Assembly: GCA_963210315.1 (NCBI GenBank)
Contig: OY723285.1
Coordinates: forward strand, 744,001-808,000
Reading direction: 5' to 3'
Length of the DNA stretch: 64,000 nucleotides
Origin: Rhynchopus euleeides
Taxonomy: Eukaryota; Euglenozoa; Diplonemea; Diplonemida; Diplonemidae
Positions 10,736-20,808 of this stretch are shown one piece after another (within the stretch, counting starts at the first letter, position 1; each line of letters starts with the position of its first letter). The notes under the pieces were generated by a model. The model searched no databases, had not been told where the DNA came from, and was given only the letters and a program-made list of their open reading frames with translations. A program made the translations under genes and the position numbers.

Positions 10736-11349
10736 ACACAAATTTCTGACAATAAAGATGCGGCGATAACAGCACAGCTCTGTTTCTCCAGCTCTCTTGT
10801 GTTCGACGCTTCCACAAGGAACATACCGGAATTGAATGACGCAGAGTTCCGTGCGGATGTGCGGAATTAGTGGCCACAATGGGAGGCAATACATGGCATG
10901 CTCTTGCTCTGTGCCAACCACAACCACAACAAAGAAGGAAGCACAACCGACACACTGTTGGCACAGAGCGAACCATTGGCGAGGGGAATTTAACTGAACA
11001 ATACTGAGAAAACGGGCCGGGTGCGCATTTTATTCACACCGTTTTGTGGAAGAAAAGGACACACGCGGCTGAAAACATTATCAAAGGATGAGCCATCTCT
11101 GCTACGGCGCCCCCAAAATGGCGCGGCTTCCCCCTTCCTAGTTATTGGCGAGGAAAAACCGCACTTGCAGGCACTGATAGCGAAGACCGCCCTAATCAAG
11201 AAGGGTTTTTTGAAATAACACCGGAGCTAAAGCGGGGGGGAGGGGGGGGTCCGATTTTTTCTTTGAATTTTGAACTCAGCAGAGCACCAGACATCCTACC
11301 CCTCCCCCAACCCACACACAGCCGAGAGGTTGCTGTGCTCTACCAAGCT

Positions 11350-13179
11350 CTAGGGCAAGAGGGGGAAGCTCAGCTCCTGCATGCCCTGCGCTGTGCTGTG
11401 CTGCCGCACGGGCGGCGTGAGATCCTGCGTCGTCGCGCTGCACAGCATCTGCTGCTGCAGGTTTATGGTGTCATGCCCCGACACGGCGGGCTGCGCCACC
11501 ACGGGGCGCGCCGCCACACCCCCACCTCCAACCTCCGGAGGCTCCTGCAACCCACCCCGATCCCTGCCCCACTTCCAGAGGAGGCCGATCAACAGGAGAG
11601 ATCCGACGCCAATGCAGATGGCGTGCACCGCACGCCTCACAGCCTCCCCGCTTTCGCCGAAGGATTTGCTCCCGTCTGTCTGGCGGAGGACGAAGAGGAG
11701 AGGGTCGTCTGAGCTCCTCACAGTCACGTTGAGCTCGATAAGGCCTGGAGGGAGATCGCCGTGGATGATGTCCGGGAGGTCTATGGTGCGGAAGGCGTGT
11801 GAGCGGTTCTCACCGCCCTCGCCTGGCTTCTGATAGCACCCGTCTAGGAGGGACATCCCCTCCAGGTCAAGCGTGAAGCAGATCTCATCGAGAACCTGGC
11901 GTGTCCAGCATAGCCCCGTGTCAGGGTCGTATCCCGACAGGGAGTTCTGCCTGTGGCAGAGCTTTGCGGAGCTCTGCTGGGAAAACGAATCCCTCACCGC
12001 GTGGATCGGAGGGATGTGGCACGACAGGCTCAACAGCACCGCGCCACCATCCGGAGAACCGGCAGATGGGTCAGACCCGGTGGAATTCTCCTGCGGAGCG
12101 GGGTGGCTCCACACCTCCATCACAGCGACCCCCTCCCGCAGGGTGAGCGAGCCACCCCCGTCGACCGCGGGGATCGCCTGGGTGAAGAGGAGGGGGGTGT
12201 AGCGCGATATCCCCTCGCCCTCCTCGATGGCCCCCTCCGCAAAGGCATCGGTGTGCGATGCCTGGAGAGAGACTTCCCGGGAGCTCCGCTGGCGGAGCCT
12301 GTCCATCCCCTCGGGGGAGAGGAGGTATATCGCACTTCCGGAGAGAACCTCGGGGGTGATGCCCACCTGCACAGAGAAGGAGGCCCGCGACACCGCGGAG
12401 CGGAACGCCTCGCGCGCCCCGCCCTCCCCCTCCCACCCCGCCACGGCTGTGTTGTACGCCTCGATCAGGGCGCCCCTTTCCGAGTCATCAGACCCTTCTA
12501 TCAGGTGGGAGACGGCGTAGACAAAGCATAGAATAAACAGCCCAGTCAGACACCCGATCCCGACGCATGCTCCCAACCGCCCTAACCCCCGCCGAGGCGC
12601 GGAGGGTTGTGGCGTGGCGGGGTGTTGGCGGCGGTGGTGAGGTTGCTGCATCCTGCCGAGCGACTGCAGGTCTGGCGAGGTTGGGCTGCCCCCCCGGAGA
12701 GGGTGGTTCTGCTGGTGGTATAGCGCAGCAGCCGCTGCGGTTTTCCTCCTCGCGCTGCTGTTGAAGCTGGGGCGGCGGTTCCCCCCACCCTGCTGGTTGC
12801 GGAGCGACGCGAATGATCCGGTGGCGTGGCTGGAGTCGATGCTGAAGGCACATTCCCCATAGTCGCTGTCGCCATTCGTATCTTCACAGAGGAGGAGGGG
12901 TGACTTCACCGACTCATAGTGCTGCACGTCAACCTCTGCTATGAACGACACAGCCGACGGGCGGCGGAGCTGCATATGCCCCTGCAATGTTCCCCCAGGC
13001 GCTGCATCTGCGAGGCTCTTGTCTTCCGTAAGGAGGCCGCGGAGGAGCTGTGCGTCGTCTGGAGAGGAGGGCAGTTCCCCCACAGTACCCAGGAGGGATT
13101 CGATAGATTCGGGGAGATGCTCGGTGCTGACAAAGCTTGCATGGCTCAGGGTTTGCAGGGGGGGGCTGGCCAACGACAT
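11350..13179 (-). CDS. Two-pass membrane protein with large lumenal/extracellular domain, unknown function
   Basis: A single uninterrupted frame of 609 residues, the longest in its region, starting at ATG 13179. Residues 1-200 are Ser/Gly/Pro-rich and look cytosolic and disordered, with His/Gln/Arg-rich stretches. A first membrane helix lies at about 203-226 (GIGCLTGLFILCFVYAVSHL). A domain of about 285 residues follows, with several Cys and probable N-glycosylation sites (NST, NRS, NVT). A second helix lies at about 514-535, and the last 74 residues are a Gly/Pro/Gln-rich cytosolic tail. Two helices bracketing an ectodomain suggest N- and C-termini both in the cytosol. I do not recognise the family. 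A TIR element begins only 38 bp upstream of the ATG, so the promoter or 5' leader must include or have been displaced by mobile DNA. Confidence 0.8.
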   Translation of the reverse strand: MSLASPPLQTLSHASFVSTEHLPESIESLLGTVGELPSSPDDAQLLRGLLTEDKSLADAAPGGTLQGHMQLRRPSAVSFIAEVDVQHYESVKSPLLLCEDTNGDSDYGECAFSIDSSHATGSFASLRNQQGGGNRRPSFNSSARRKTAAAAALYHQQNHPLRGGSPTSPDLQSLGRMQQPHHRRQHPATPQPSAPRRGLGRLGACVGIGCLTGLFILCFVYAVSHLIEGSDDSERGALIEAYNTAVAGWEGEGGAREAFRSAVSRASFSVQVGITPEVLSGSAIYLLSPEGMDRLRQRSSREVSLQASHTDAFAEGAIEEGEGISRYTPLLFTQAIPAVDGGGSLTLREGVAVMEVWSHPAPQENSTGSDPSAGSPDGGAVLLSLSCHIPPIHAVRDSFSQQSSAKLCHRQNSLSGYDPDTGLCWTRQVLDEICFTLDLEGMSLLDGCYQKPGEGGENRSHAFRTIDLPDIIHGDLPPGLIELNVTVRSSDDPLLFVLRQTDGSKSFGESGEAVRRAVHAICIGVGSLLLIGLLWKWGRDRGGLQEPPEVGGGGVAARPVVAQPAVSGHDTINLQQQMLCSATTQDLTPPVRQHSTAQGMQELSFPLLP

Positions 13180-13216
13180 TGCTGTGGGGGCAGGTGGTTG
13201 TGGGGGGGGGGGGGGT

Positions 13217-14754
13217 TAGGGGGGGTCGAAAGCCCCGTTTTTTGTCCCAAAATGGTGTTTTTCGACATAGCAGCCGCGGCCCTCTATTTGACCTTCTGAC
13301 CCCCCAGAACCCACCATACCCCGGTTTTTGGGCCCTAGGAGTCCGATTTTCGGGCTCCCGAGCCCCGGAAAGTCGATTTTTGATGATGTCAATTTTTCCG
13401 TTCCCTATACTGCACCTCCGGGTCATGGCACGGACGCCTGCCACGGGCAGATAGTAAAACACTCTCATCCTGGGACGTCCGAGCGCACACCATCCTGCGG
13501 CTGTGATTTTCTGATGCAACCGCTCATCCGCGCCACAAACAACGTCGTATCCCAACGATTCGGACAGTGAGAAGATGCCATCGAATACTGCCATCTGACA
13601 CAGTCGTTGGGTGGCCTGCTATTGAACTCGGAGCTGCCAGGAACAGGGAGGATGTCATCATAGCCGACAGTGATGCATTAGTGTTGATGCCCTCATGAGA
13701 ATGCTCTCTTAGAATGCAAGGCAGGTAAACTGTCCCGACTAAACACTTGCCACTGCTGCCGTTATCTGCGAAGCATTTCTCCTGTGGATGCAGACAGTCA
13801 AGGGAGGTGGAAGAGCGCAGCGAGTACCCAGCTGCAACGCAGAGCCCGAGCTTATCATCAAGGTTCTCTTCTGGCGCTCAAGACCAGGGTCCTGTGGGAC
13901 CTGGTCTCAGAACAGTGTCCGGGTATTTATGCTGCACGCGCCTTATGTAAATGACGAGTGCGCGGAACTGGCTAAAGACGCTGCGAAGGATATGCTCGGG
14001 ACATTCAAGCGTCCTCCGTACGCTGAGGCGAGGAAGGGGATCAAGGAATCACACAGTGCAACTCTCGCAACAACCATTTCACAGAAGAAGTGCGCGGGCT
14101 TCGAATGCACGTCCTGAATAATCAGAAAGTCATTGCACGCCCTGCTCAGCAAGCCATGAGCAAGTCGTGAGGGTTGGTTCGCAAACCCCCCTCCCGACAG
14201 AGGAGACCTTTCAACTTACAAAGAGTTCGTTGGCCAGACCAGCATCTCAGTGTCGGAGCAGTGGCCAGTTGTGCCGCCTGTCCCTTGCAGCCAAGCACCG
14301 CACACTGTGCAAGTTGATGACGGTTCCCACTCTGCATCAGTATGCATCTTTGCATGATCTGGCAGTGTATACAGAGAAGGAGATGGTGGCTGCCCGCATT
14401 CAACAGTTTGGTGCGACGCTGGAGTGGGAAGAGGGTCGAAAGATGCAGGATTGGCACCTATGGAGGGTCTTGAGGACGCAGGGGAGGAAGGGGTGGAGGA
14501 GGTCGAGAAAGTGGGCCTGCACATGGGCTGATAGTGGACTGGCGAACCCGTGCGTGACCCTGAGGTGCAGTATAGGGAACAAAATTTTGACATCATCAAA
14601 AATCGACTTTCCGGGGCTCGGGAGCCCGAAAATCGGACTCCTAGGGCCCAAAAACCGGGGTATGGTGGGTTCTGGGGGGTCAGAAGGTCAAATAGAGGGC
14701 CGCGGCTGCTATGTCGAAAAACCCCATTTTGGGACAGGCTTTCGACCCGCCCTA
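13217..14754. mobile_element. TAG-G-tract TIR element of 1.54 kb beside the membrane-protein start
   Basis: The ends are inverted copies over about 220 bp: TAGGGGGGGTCGAAAG at 13217 and CTTTCGACCCGCCCTA at 14754, followed inward by matching words such as GACATCATCAAAAATCGAC and the GGGCTCGGGAGCCCGAAAAT type. A TA lies at each boundary. The inside (about 13440-14540) has frames of 100 codons or less with no domain, so it is non-autonomous or decayed. Confidence 0.85.
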
Positions 14755-15654
14755 GGGGGGGGGGGGGGGTGGGGGATGGGGTAGTGGATGTGAAGGTGAA
14801 GGAAGCACAAAGGGGGTTGTTCTCCCTTTCGCTCGTTATGCGGGTTGTGTCAGAGATGCAGTGCGAAAGACTTGGGGGAGGGGTGGGATATGCGTCGTTT
14901 CAAAATACTGCGGGATCATATGCACATGCATGGGCGGAAGGGGAAAGGGGGGGAAGCGGGGTCGGGCGGGAGGGGGGATAGTGAAATCGAATTTGAAGGG
15001 AGCACAAGAATGATCACCCTTCACTCGTTATGCAGGTTGTGTCTGAAATCCAGTGTTTTTTCCGGCCTGTGTGGATGGGCGGAAGGGGAAAGGGGGGGAA
15101 GCGGGGTCGGGTGGGAGGGGGGGTGGGGGTATTAGCTCTGTCAAGTCAGCTGCTGTGTTTTTGGCATTTTTTTTAACTTTGTCCCGCCGCCCACTTTCGC
15201 TGTGTGTGCACGGCGTTGGGACCACTCATGTGCTTCCTTTCCAGAGACAGGCCTTCATTGCAGAAGAGGGCGATGTGTGGAGCTGGCGGGTGGGTTCACC
15301 TGGAAAGATAAACCACCGGCACACCCTTCCCGTGGCACTGTCTGCTGTGTTCCATCCCTTCCCCCCACAAGATTTCCCCTGGATCCCCAAGCCGCGATGT
15401 GTAACCATAGACCCGTGCCCACCTTGTCTGCAAGAGACAAAAGAGGCAGACCAGAAGCTGTGCACCACAAACAGAAGAGCGGACCCGGCTGCAACAAGAG
15501 GGGGGGGGGGGGGGGATGGTGGTGGGCGTTGCTGGAGTGAACCCACCCTCCCCCACCCAAGATGGACTCCTCAGAATGCTCCATCGGATTTGGGAGGTGC
15601 TGGGGGGGGGGGGGGGGGTCTTTTCTTCGGACACAGCACCCCACCCCACCCCCA
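14755..15654. repeat. G-rich intergenic DNA with a duplicated segment of about 110-150 bp
   Basis: Words around GTTATGCGGGTTGTGTC and GGGCGGAAGGGGAAAGGGGG at about 14835-14985 recur at 15028-15120 as a diverged tandem duplication. Long G tracts occur at 14757-14770, 15500-15514 and 15601-15618. It lies downstream of the ankyrin gene, and the small frames here are antisense shadows or low complexity. Confidence 0.6.
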
Positions 15655-16299
15655 TCAACGCACCCCTGCAACCGAGTGCGCCGACTGCTCCTGCACAAGG
15701 TGGTAGAGGATGCCCTGGTAGAGGTGCCTCCTGCTGAGGGTCTGGCACCCCACCACAGACCTGTGGCACAGCCCGATGGGGTTCTGGAGAGTGGTGTTGG
15801 CGCCGTGGTTCTTCAGAAACTCGACGATGAGGACGTGGCCGGCAACGGTGGCGCAGCACAGGGGTGTCATGCCTTGGGCATCCACCAGGTCGAGCTCACC
15901 GCCGTACTTCTCCACAAGACAGTGCACCACCGCCGTGTTGCCCTTCGTGCACGCGAGGGCAAGGGGAGACCCTGCCTTGCCGCTTCCGGCGTCGTTCACC
16001 GCAGCGCCAGCATCGCAGAGCAGCGCGATGGCCTGCGTGTGCCCTCCGCTGATGGCGCGGTGCAGCGCGGTGAAGCCTTCGGAGTCACGGATGTCTGTCC
16101 TGGCGCCATGCCGGAGAAGCAGCGCCACAGAGCCATCGCACCCGCTGCCTGCAGCGAGGCTGAGCAGCGACAGCCCCAGGGCCTGGTCGCAGCAGTTGAC
16201 GTTTTTCTCCGTCAGCAGGCTCGCCAGAACCTCCTCGTCGCCGTCTTGCGCAGCCCATTGGAGGACCTCCAGGCGCGAGACGGGGACCGAATCGCCCAT
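15655..16299 (-). CDS. Ankyrin-repeat protein
   Basis: I choose the ATG at 16299 (MGDSVPVSRLEV), giving 214 residues. The frame is open upstream to 16659 but that part is low-complexity and unlike protein. At least five ankyrin repeats follow: VLQWAAQDGDEEVLASLL, then LLSLAAGSGCDGSVALLLRHGA, GFTALHRAISGGHTQAIALL, SPLALACTKGNTAVVHCLVEK and GMTPLCCATVAGHVLIVEFLKNHGA. The short tail after residue about 180 has no repeat. Ankyrin stacks mediate protein-protein contacts, and no catalytic domain is present, so the partner is unknown. The gene precedes, in the same direction, two WD40 genes. Confidence 0.8.
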   Translation of the reverse strand: MGDSVPVSRLEVLQWAAQDGDEEVLASLLTEKNVNCCDQALGLSLLSLAAGSGCDGSVALLLRHGARTDIRDSEGFTALHRAISGGHTQAIALLCDAGAAVNDAGSGKAGSPLALACTKGNTAVVHCLVEKYGGELDLVDAQGMTPLCCATVAGHVLIVEFLKNHGANTTLQNPIGLCHRSVVGCQTLSRRHLYQGILYHLVQEQSAHSVAGVR

Positions 16300-16989
16300 C
16301 TCACCCCCCCTTCCCGCCCCCACGGCCAACCCTATTCGGGATTGTCCTCTCCTGCCGCAGTCTGGGTGGGTGGTGGCGTGGTGTGATGCTGCTGTTGTGT
16401 TCAAATTTTGAGAAACCTTCGAGCTCCTCCATCGCGTGGGGTTTTGATTGTCGAGAGAGTGAATGGAAAAGCAAGTCACCCAGCACCTTCTTGCAATGTT
16501 AGTCATTTTTGTAGTCACCACCGTCGCATGGGGTGGTGAGGCACAGAATAAGCACACGGGGTGGTTGGAGGGGCTTGGAGGGTGGGGGGCAGAGGCTGTC
16601 TGGAAGCGCTGTGTCATCCTGAACAGTCGCGCCTCAGATGGAGTGCACGCTGCCTCCAACCAGCAGTGTCAGGAGGTGTTGTGCTGGAAGGCAGTGCACC
16701 GCAATTACAGGGGGCCCTCGCTACCAGGTGTGACTGAGTGAGAAAAAGTGAGCTCCAGCCCACTTCCCCTCACTGACTGACGAGCTGTGACGAGCTGTGA
16801 CGAGCTGTGACTGGTAGCGAGGGCCCCCCTCAGATGCAAACGCATCAGCTGCCTCCAAACAGAGAGCAGGGGTCAGGTCCTGCCGTGTTGCTCTCGAAAG
16901 GAAGAGAGCGCAGAACACAACAAATACGCAAGCAGGTGCAACACGACGGCAAACACGAAGGCAGGGAACAGGGTGACGAGACACTGCAC
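16300..16989. repeat. Intergenic DNA carrying one copy of a duplicated 3'-flank module
   Basis: About 16555-16645 (GGGTGGTTGGAGGGGCTTGG onward) is repeated at about 18678-18765, and about 16830-16985 at about 18378-18545. These duplicated flanks belong to the tandem duplication that made the two WD40 genes. A short tandem of GACGAGCTGT lies at 16780-16810. Confidence 0.75.
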
Positions 16990-18117
16990 TCAGGGCGAAA
17001 CTGAAGACACAGCACGCGCAGTGACTGAAGCTGAGGTGTTCGTTGATGTGAAGACCCACCTCCCGCAGAGGCTGAGTGCAACACCCTGACCCACTGAGCC
17101 CACCTTCCCCAGACGCTCTCCAGTGCTGAGGCGGTACAGTGTCTTGCTGGCCCAGCTTTTTACTGTAACAACATCACCTGGCTGTGACACAGCAACTGAG
17201 TTGGAACCGTCGTCGTCCAGTTGCACAGTACGCAGGCAGCTGAGGGAGGTTGTGCACCACACCTTGAGTGACTTGTCAGAGCACGACACCAGGTGCTGCT
17301 CGTCCCGAGTCAGGGCGATGCCCATCACCAACTCAGCATGCCCATCCAGGGTGTGTGTGTGTGTGAGGGTGCTGATGTCCCACACACGGATGGTCTTGTC
17401 TTGTGACCCGCTGAAGATCCTCGTGCCCGACACAGCAATGCTGATGACAGCCTTGCTGTGACCCTCCAGCACTGTGGCGCTCGGTGTGCCCTTCAAGTCC
17501 CACACTCGCACTTTGCCTGATTTGTCTCCGGACACCAGACGTCCGCAGTGTGTCCACGCTGCACTGTACACGGAGGTGTTGTGGTGCAGCATGCACACCT
17601 CCTCCCAAGTTGATGTCAGCCACACGCAGACGGTGCCGTCAAGAGAGCACGTTGCCAACCACGTCCCGCAGACAGAGATTGCTGTGCAAAGAATATGCTG
17701 GTCGCCGTGTGTTAAGTCTGCCACCACAGCAGCGGTGCTGGTGTCAAACACAGTGATGTGCCCGCCGTAGTAACCCACAGCACACAGCGTCCCACACCTC
17801 GACAGTGTGATGCACCTGACGCCGTCGCCATACGTCGATGAGTAGACTGCGGGAGCCTTGACGTTGGGCCAGCGTGGGACGAGCTGGACAGCACCCCCGT
17901 CCTCCAGACCCGTGTCGGCAACGCGCTGTGCATCGTCCAGCTCCTCCTCACGCCCTTCGATGTGTGCTGCGATGTTTTCAGCCTTACGGACTGGGTTGAT
18001 AGAACCAGGGAACATCTCCTCCAGCGCATCCGCCTTCAGCCCGACCACGGTCCCGCCTTCCGGAACACCGACGACACAGCTGTGCCCAGTCTCGCGATGA
18101 CGGACAGACACTTCCAT
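16990..18117 (-). CDS. Ubiquitin-like/WD40-repeat protein, copy 1
   Basis: 375 residues from ATG 18117 (MEVSVRHRETG). The frame is open to 18249, but the paralogue starts at the equivalent Met, which supports this choice. Residues 1-83 look like a ubiquitin-like fold: strand MEVSVRH, GGTVVGLK helix start, then DDAQRVADTGLEDGGAVQLV as in ubiquitin-like C-terminal strands. Residues about 95-372 form seven WD40 blades, several ending in VWD or VW dipeptides (GKVRVWDL, KTIRVWDI, KSLKVWCT), predicted to make one propeller. This pairing suggests a scaffold or adaptor, perhaps in ubiquitin-related regulation, but that is inference. It is adjacent to, and parallel with, its paralogue at 18868-20004. 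Confidence 0.85.
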   Translation of the reverse strand: MEVSVRHRETGHSCVVGVPEGGTVVGLKADALEEMFPGSINPVRKAENIAAHIEGREEELDDAQRVADTGLEDGGAVQLVPRWPNVKAPAVYSSTYGDGVRCITLSRCGTLCAVGYYGGHITVFDTSTAAVVADLTHGDQHILCTAISVCGTWLATCSLDGTVCVWLTSTWEEVCMLHHNTSVYSAAWTHCGRLVSGDKSGKVRVWDLKGTPSATVLEGHSKAVISIAVSGTRIFSGSQDKTIRVWDISTLTHTHTLDGHAELVMGIALTRDEQHLVSCSDKSLKVWCTTSLSCLRTVQLDDDGSNSVAVSQPGDVVTVKSWASKTLYRLSTGERLGKVGSVGQGVALSLCGRWVFTSTNTSASVTARAVSSVSP

Positions 18118-18867
18118 GACTTTGGCGACCAGCTTCTCAGGTTTTCTGGAGACAGTGGCGGTGTGTGCAGTGTGCGATGGTGGGGATGGGGCTAAAGAGA
18201 GTGGCAAAGTGAAATCAACACGGATTGTGTCTGACAGAGCGAAGGCCAAGTCTCAGGTGTGCATTGCAAAGGTGGAGAGGGGGGCTTCGTGAGGGAGGGG
18301 AGGGGAGGGGAGGGGAGGGGGTGTGGATCAGTCTGCAGAGAGAGCACTGCGTCAGTCATTTGCCTTCTTCTCATCTCAGATGCAAACGCATCAGCTGCCT
18401 CCAAACAGAGAGCAGGGGTCAGGTCCTGCACTGTTTGGCGAGGCTCGAAAGGAGGAGAGTGCCAACACAACGAATACGCAAGCAGGTGGAACACGACGGC
18501 AAACACGAAGGTAGGGAACAGGGTGACGAGACACTGCACCCAGGGCGAAAGCTCGTTGTTGTGAAGACCCACCTCCCGCAGATCGATATCACGCATCCTC
18601 TGACCGAGCAAGACTCCCCCCTGCAACCCAGTCGTCAGCGGGACACGTCCCAGCCACAGGCCAAGCCAGGGGCAGCACCCTGGGGGGTGGTTGGAGGGGC
18701 TTGGAGGGTGGGGGGGCAGAGGCTGTCTGGAAGCGCTGTGTCATCCTGAACAGTCGCACCTAAGATGGAGTGTACGCTGCCTCCAGCCAGCAGGGTCAGA
18801 GTGTGCTGTGCTGGGAGGCAAGGAGCAAGGCAGTGAAAGGGTACCACACGGAAGCAGAAGAGGTCGC
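18118..18867. repeat. Duplicated spacer between the two WD40 genes
   Basis: It holds second copies of 16830-16985 and 16555-16645 and the first copy of a module of about 60 bp (GTCGTCAGCGGGACACGTCC) whose second copy is at about 20245-20300. A GGGGA tandem lies at 18297-18320. No separate gene is evident. Confidence 0.75.
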
Positions 18868-20004
18868 CTAAGTGCTGCCCTCACGCGGAATGTCACACAC
18901 AGCACACACATTCACAAAGGAGTCTCTTGATGTGAAGACCCACCTCCCACAGGGGCTGAGTGCAACGACCTGATCCTCTGACTCAAATTGCCCCAAGCAC
19001 TGCAGGGTGCTCAGTGAGTACAACTTGGTGTGATCGTCAAGGGACACTGCCACAACATCACCTGGCTGTGACACTGCAAGCAGGTACGGGGAATCAGGCA
19101 CAAGCACGGTACGGAGACATGCGAGGGTGGTTGTGCACCACACTTTCAGAGACTTGTCAGAGCATGACACCAGGTGCTGCTCGTCGTTGGTCAGGGCAAC
19201 GTCGTACACAGAGTCTGTGTGATCACACAGGGTGTCGGTGTGGGTGAGAGTGCTGATGTCATACACACAGATTGTGCCGTCCTCTGAACTCGTGAAGATC
19301 CTCGTCGCTGAAACTGCAAGGCCATAAACAGCACCGCTGTGCCCCTCCAGCACTGTGGCACTTGGTGTGCCCTCCAATTCCCACACACGTACCTTCCTGG
19401 CATCGTCGCCGGACACGATGCGTCCACAGTGTGTCCACGCTACACAACTCACGCCTGTGTTGTGCTCCTCCAGACACCACACCTGTTCCCACGTTGCTGT
19501 GAGCCACACGCAGATGGCGCCATCATTTGTGGACGCTGCCAGCCATGCCCCACAGTCTGAAAACGCAGTGCACCAAAAGCACTTGTGCCCATCTATCAGA
19601 TCCACCACCACACCAGCAGTCCTGGTGTCAACCACAGTGACGTGTCCTTGAGAGTTGCCGACTGAACACAACGTGCCACACCTCGACAGTGCAATGTATT
19701 GGATATCGTTGGCATCAATCCCAGTGTTGTAGACAGCCGGAGCCTTGACCTGCGGCCACCTCCGCACCAGCTGCACACCACCCCCAACCTCCAGACCCGT
19801 GTCGGCAACGCGCTCTGCATCGTCCAGCTCCTCCTCACACCCTTCGATGCGTGCCGCCAGCACTGAAGCCTCCCGGTCTGCGTTGATGGAGCCCCCGAAC
19901 ATCTCGTTGACCGCATCCGCCTTCAGGCTGAGCACGGTCCCGCCTTCCGCAACACCGACGACACAGCTCTGCCCGCTGTCGACATGCCGCACGGACACTT
20001 CCAT
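18868..20004 (-). CDS. Ubiquitin-like/WD40-repeat protein, copy 2
   Basis: 378 residues from ATG 20004 (MEVSVRHVDSG). It aligns with copy 1 along its whole length, with the N-terminal ubiquitin-like region (about 1-83) and seven WD40 blades (about 95-368; GKVRVWEL, GTICVYDI, KSLKVWCT). The last about 10 residues differ from copy 1. Upstream in-frame codons to 20199 are Pro/Ser-rich and probably untranslated. Both paralogues keep intact frames despite many substitutions, which argues that both are functional. The function is unknown beyond protein-protein interaction. Confidence 0.85.
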   Translation of the reverse strand: MEVSVRHVDSGQSCVVGVAEGGTVLSLKADAVNEMFGGSINADREASVLAARIEGCEEELDDAERVADTGLEVGGGVQLVRRWPQVKAPAVYNTGIDANDIQYIALSRCGTLCSVGNSQGHVTVVDTRTAGVVVDLIDGHKCFWCTAFSDCGAWLAASTNDGAICVWLTATWEQVWCLEEHNTGVSCVAWTHCGRIVSGDDARKVRVWELEGTPSATVLEGHSGAVYGLAVSATRIFTSSEDGTICVYDISTLTHTDTLCDHTDSVYDVALTNDEQHLVSCSDKSLKVWCTTTLACLRTVLVPDSPYLLAVSQPGDVVAVSLDDHTKLYSLSTLQCLGQFESEDQVVALSPCGRWVFTSRDSFVNVCAVCDIPREGST

Positions 20005-20808
20005 CCTTCCCCTCTCTTCCCCTCCCCGACAACCCCACGGTTCACGCACAGACGTGTGTCTCTGAAGAGGTAAAGGATGTGTTGATCTGTACGATGTGCA
20101 AAGGACAACTGGCAAACTCGGCGATGCGATGAGGCGGCACATGGGAAAGGGCATTGCGGTACAGGACTTGAGGGGGGCGGGGGGCAAGGTGCGAAACAAG
20201 GACTAACCCCAAACCCCAAACACCACGCCCAGACCCGCGCCACCCTGTAACCCAGTCGTCAGCGGGACACGTCCCAGCCACAGGCCAAGCCAGGGGCAGC
20301 ACACTGGACCTCGGTCGATGTGAGTGCACCGTGCACGACACATTCCCACCTGCTGCCCAGCAGCAGCAGGGAATGTGTCGTCCACGGCTCCCCGAGGAGA
20401 TGCCTGCAGTGCATTAGCCATACAGGCCGGAGGAAGCTCCAACTGCGTGCGAGGCACTGGGACCTCGAGCGCCAGCTCGCGCTGCTCTCTGCAAGGTCCA
20501 CAAGGTTGGGGATTTCGTTGTGCCTGATTCGGGCCATGCCGAAGAGGACACCCTAGCCGAGGCTAGGTGTCGTTCGACGGCTAGCCCGCACCTCACAACA
20601 AGCTGCGGTAGGCTCTCTGTGAGATGTGGCTCTCAATGGCGTTGATGTGCTGACGAGCCGGAGCACCCCCACCCACCGCCTGCTGCAGCTCCTGTTGGGT
20701 GGGGTTGACCTGGTCAACCCCACCCAGCCGAGAAACACGGCTAACCCCAAACCCCAGTTCTTATTTGCACACCTTGGTGGGGGTGGGGCGGTGGGGGGGG
20801 GGGGGGGG
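20005..20808. other. Upstream region of WD40 copy 2, no gene
   Basis: It contains the third flank module (20245-20300) and an inverted repeat around GGGAATGTGTCGT / ACGACACATTCCC at 20335-20385. Short frames are motif-free. It ends in an 18-base G tract at the first TIR element of the chain. Confidence 0.5.

Noticed and set aside
10184-10927. 247-codon minus frame
   Set aside because: It spans the ACCCGGTA palindrome array and repeat edges, with no protein-like segment.
11953-12531. 192-codon + strand frame opposite the membrane-protein gene
   Set aside because: It overlaps a clearly protein-like minus frame with two membrane helices; its composition is that of an antisense shadow.
15296-15859. 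187-codon minus frame overlapping the ankyrin gene
   Set aside because: Only the ankyrin frame has repeat motifs; this one is low complexity and crosses G tracts.
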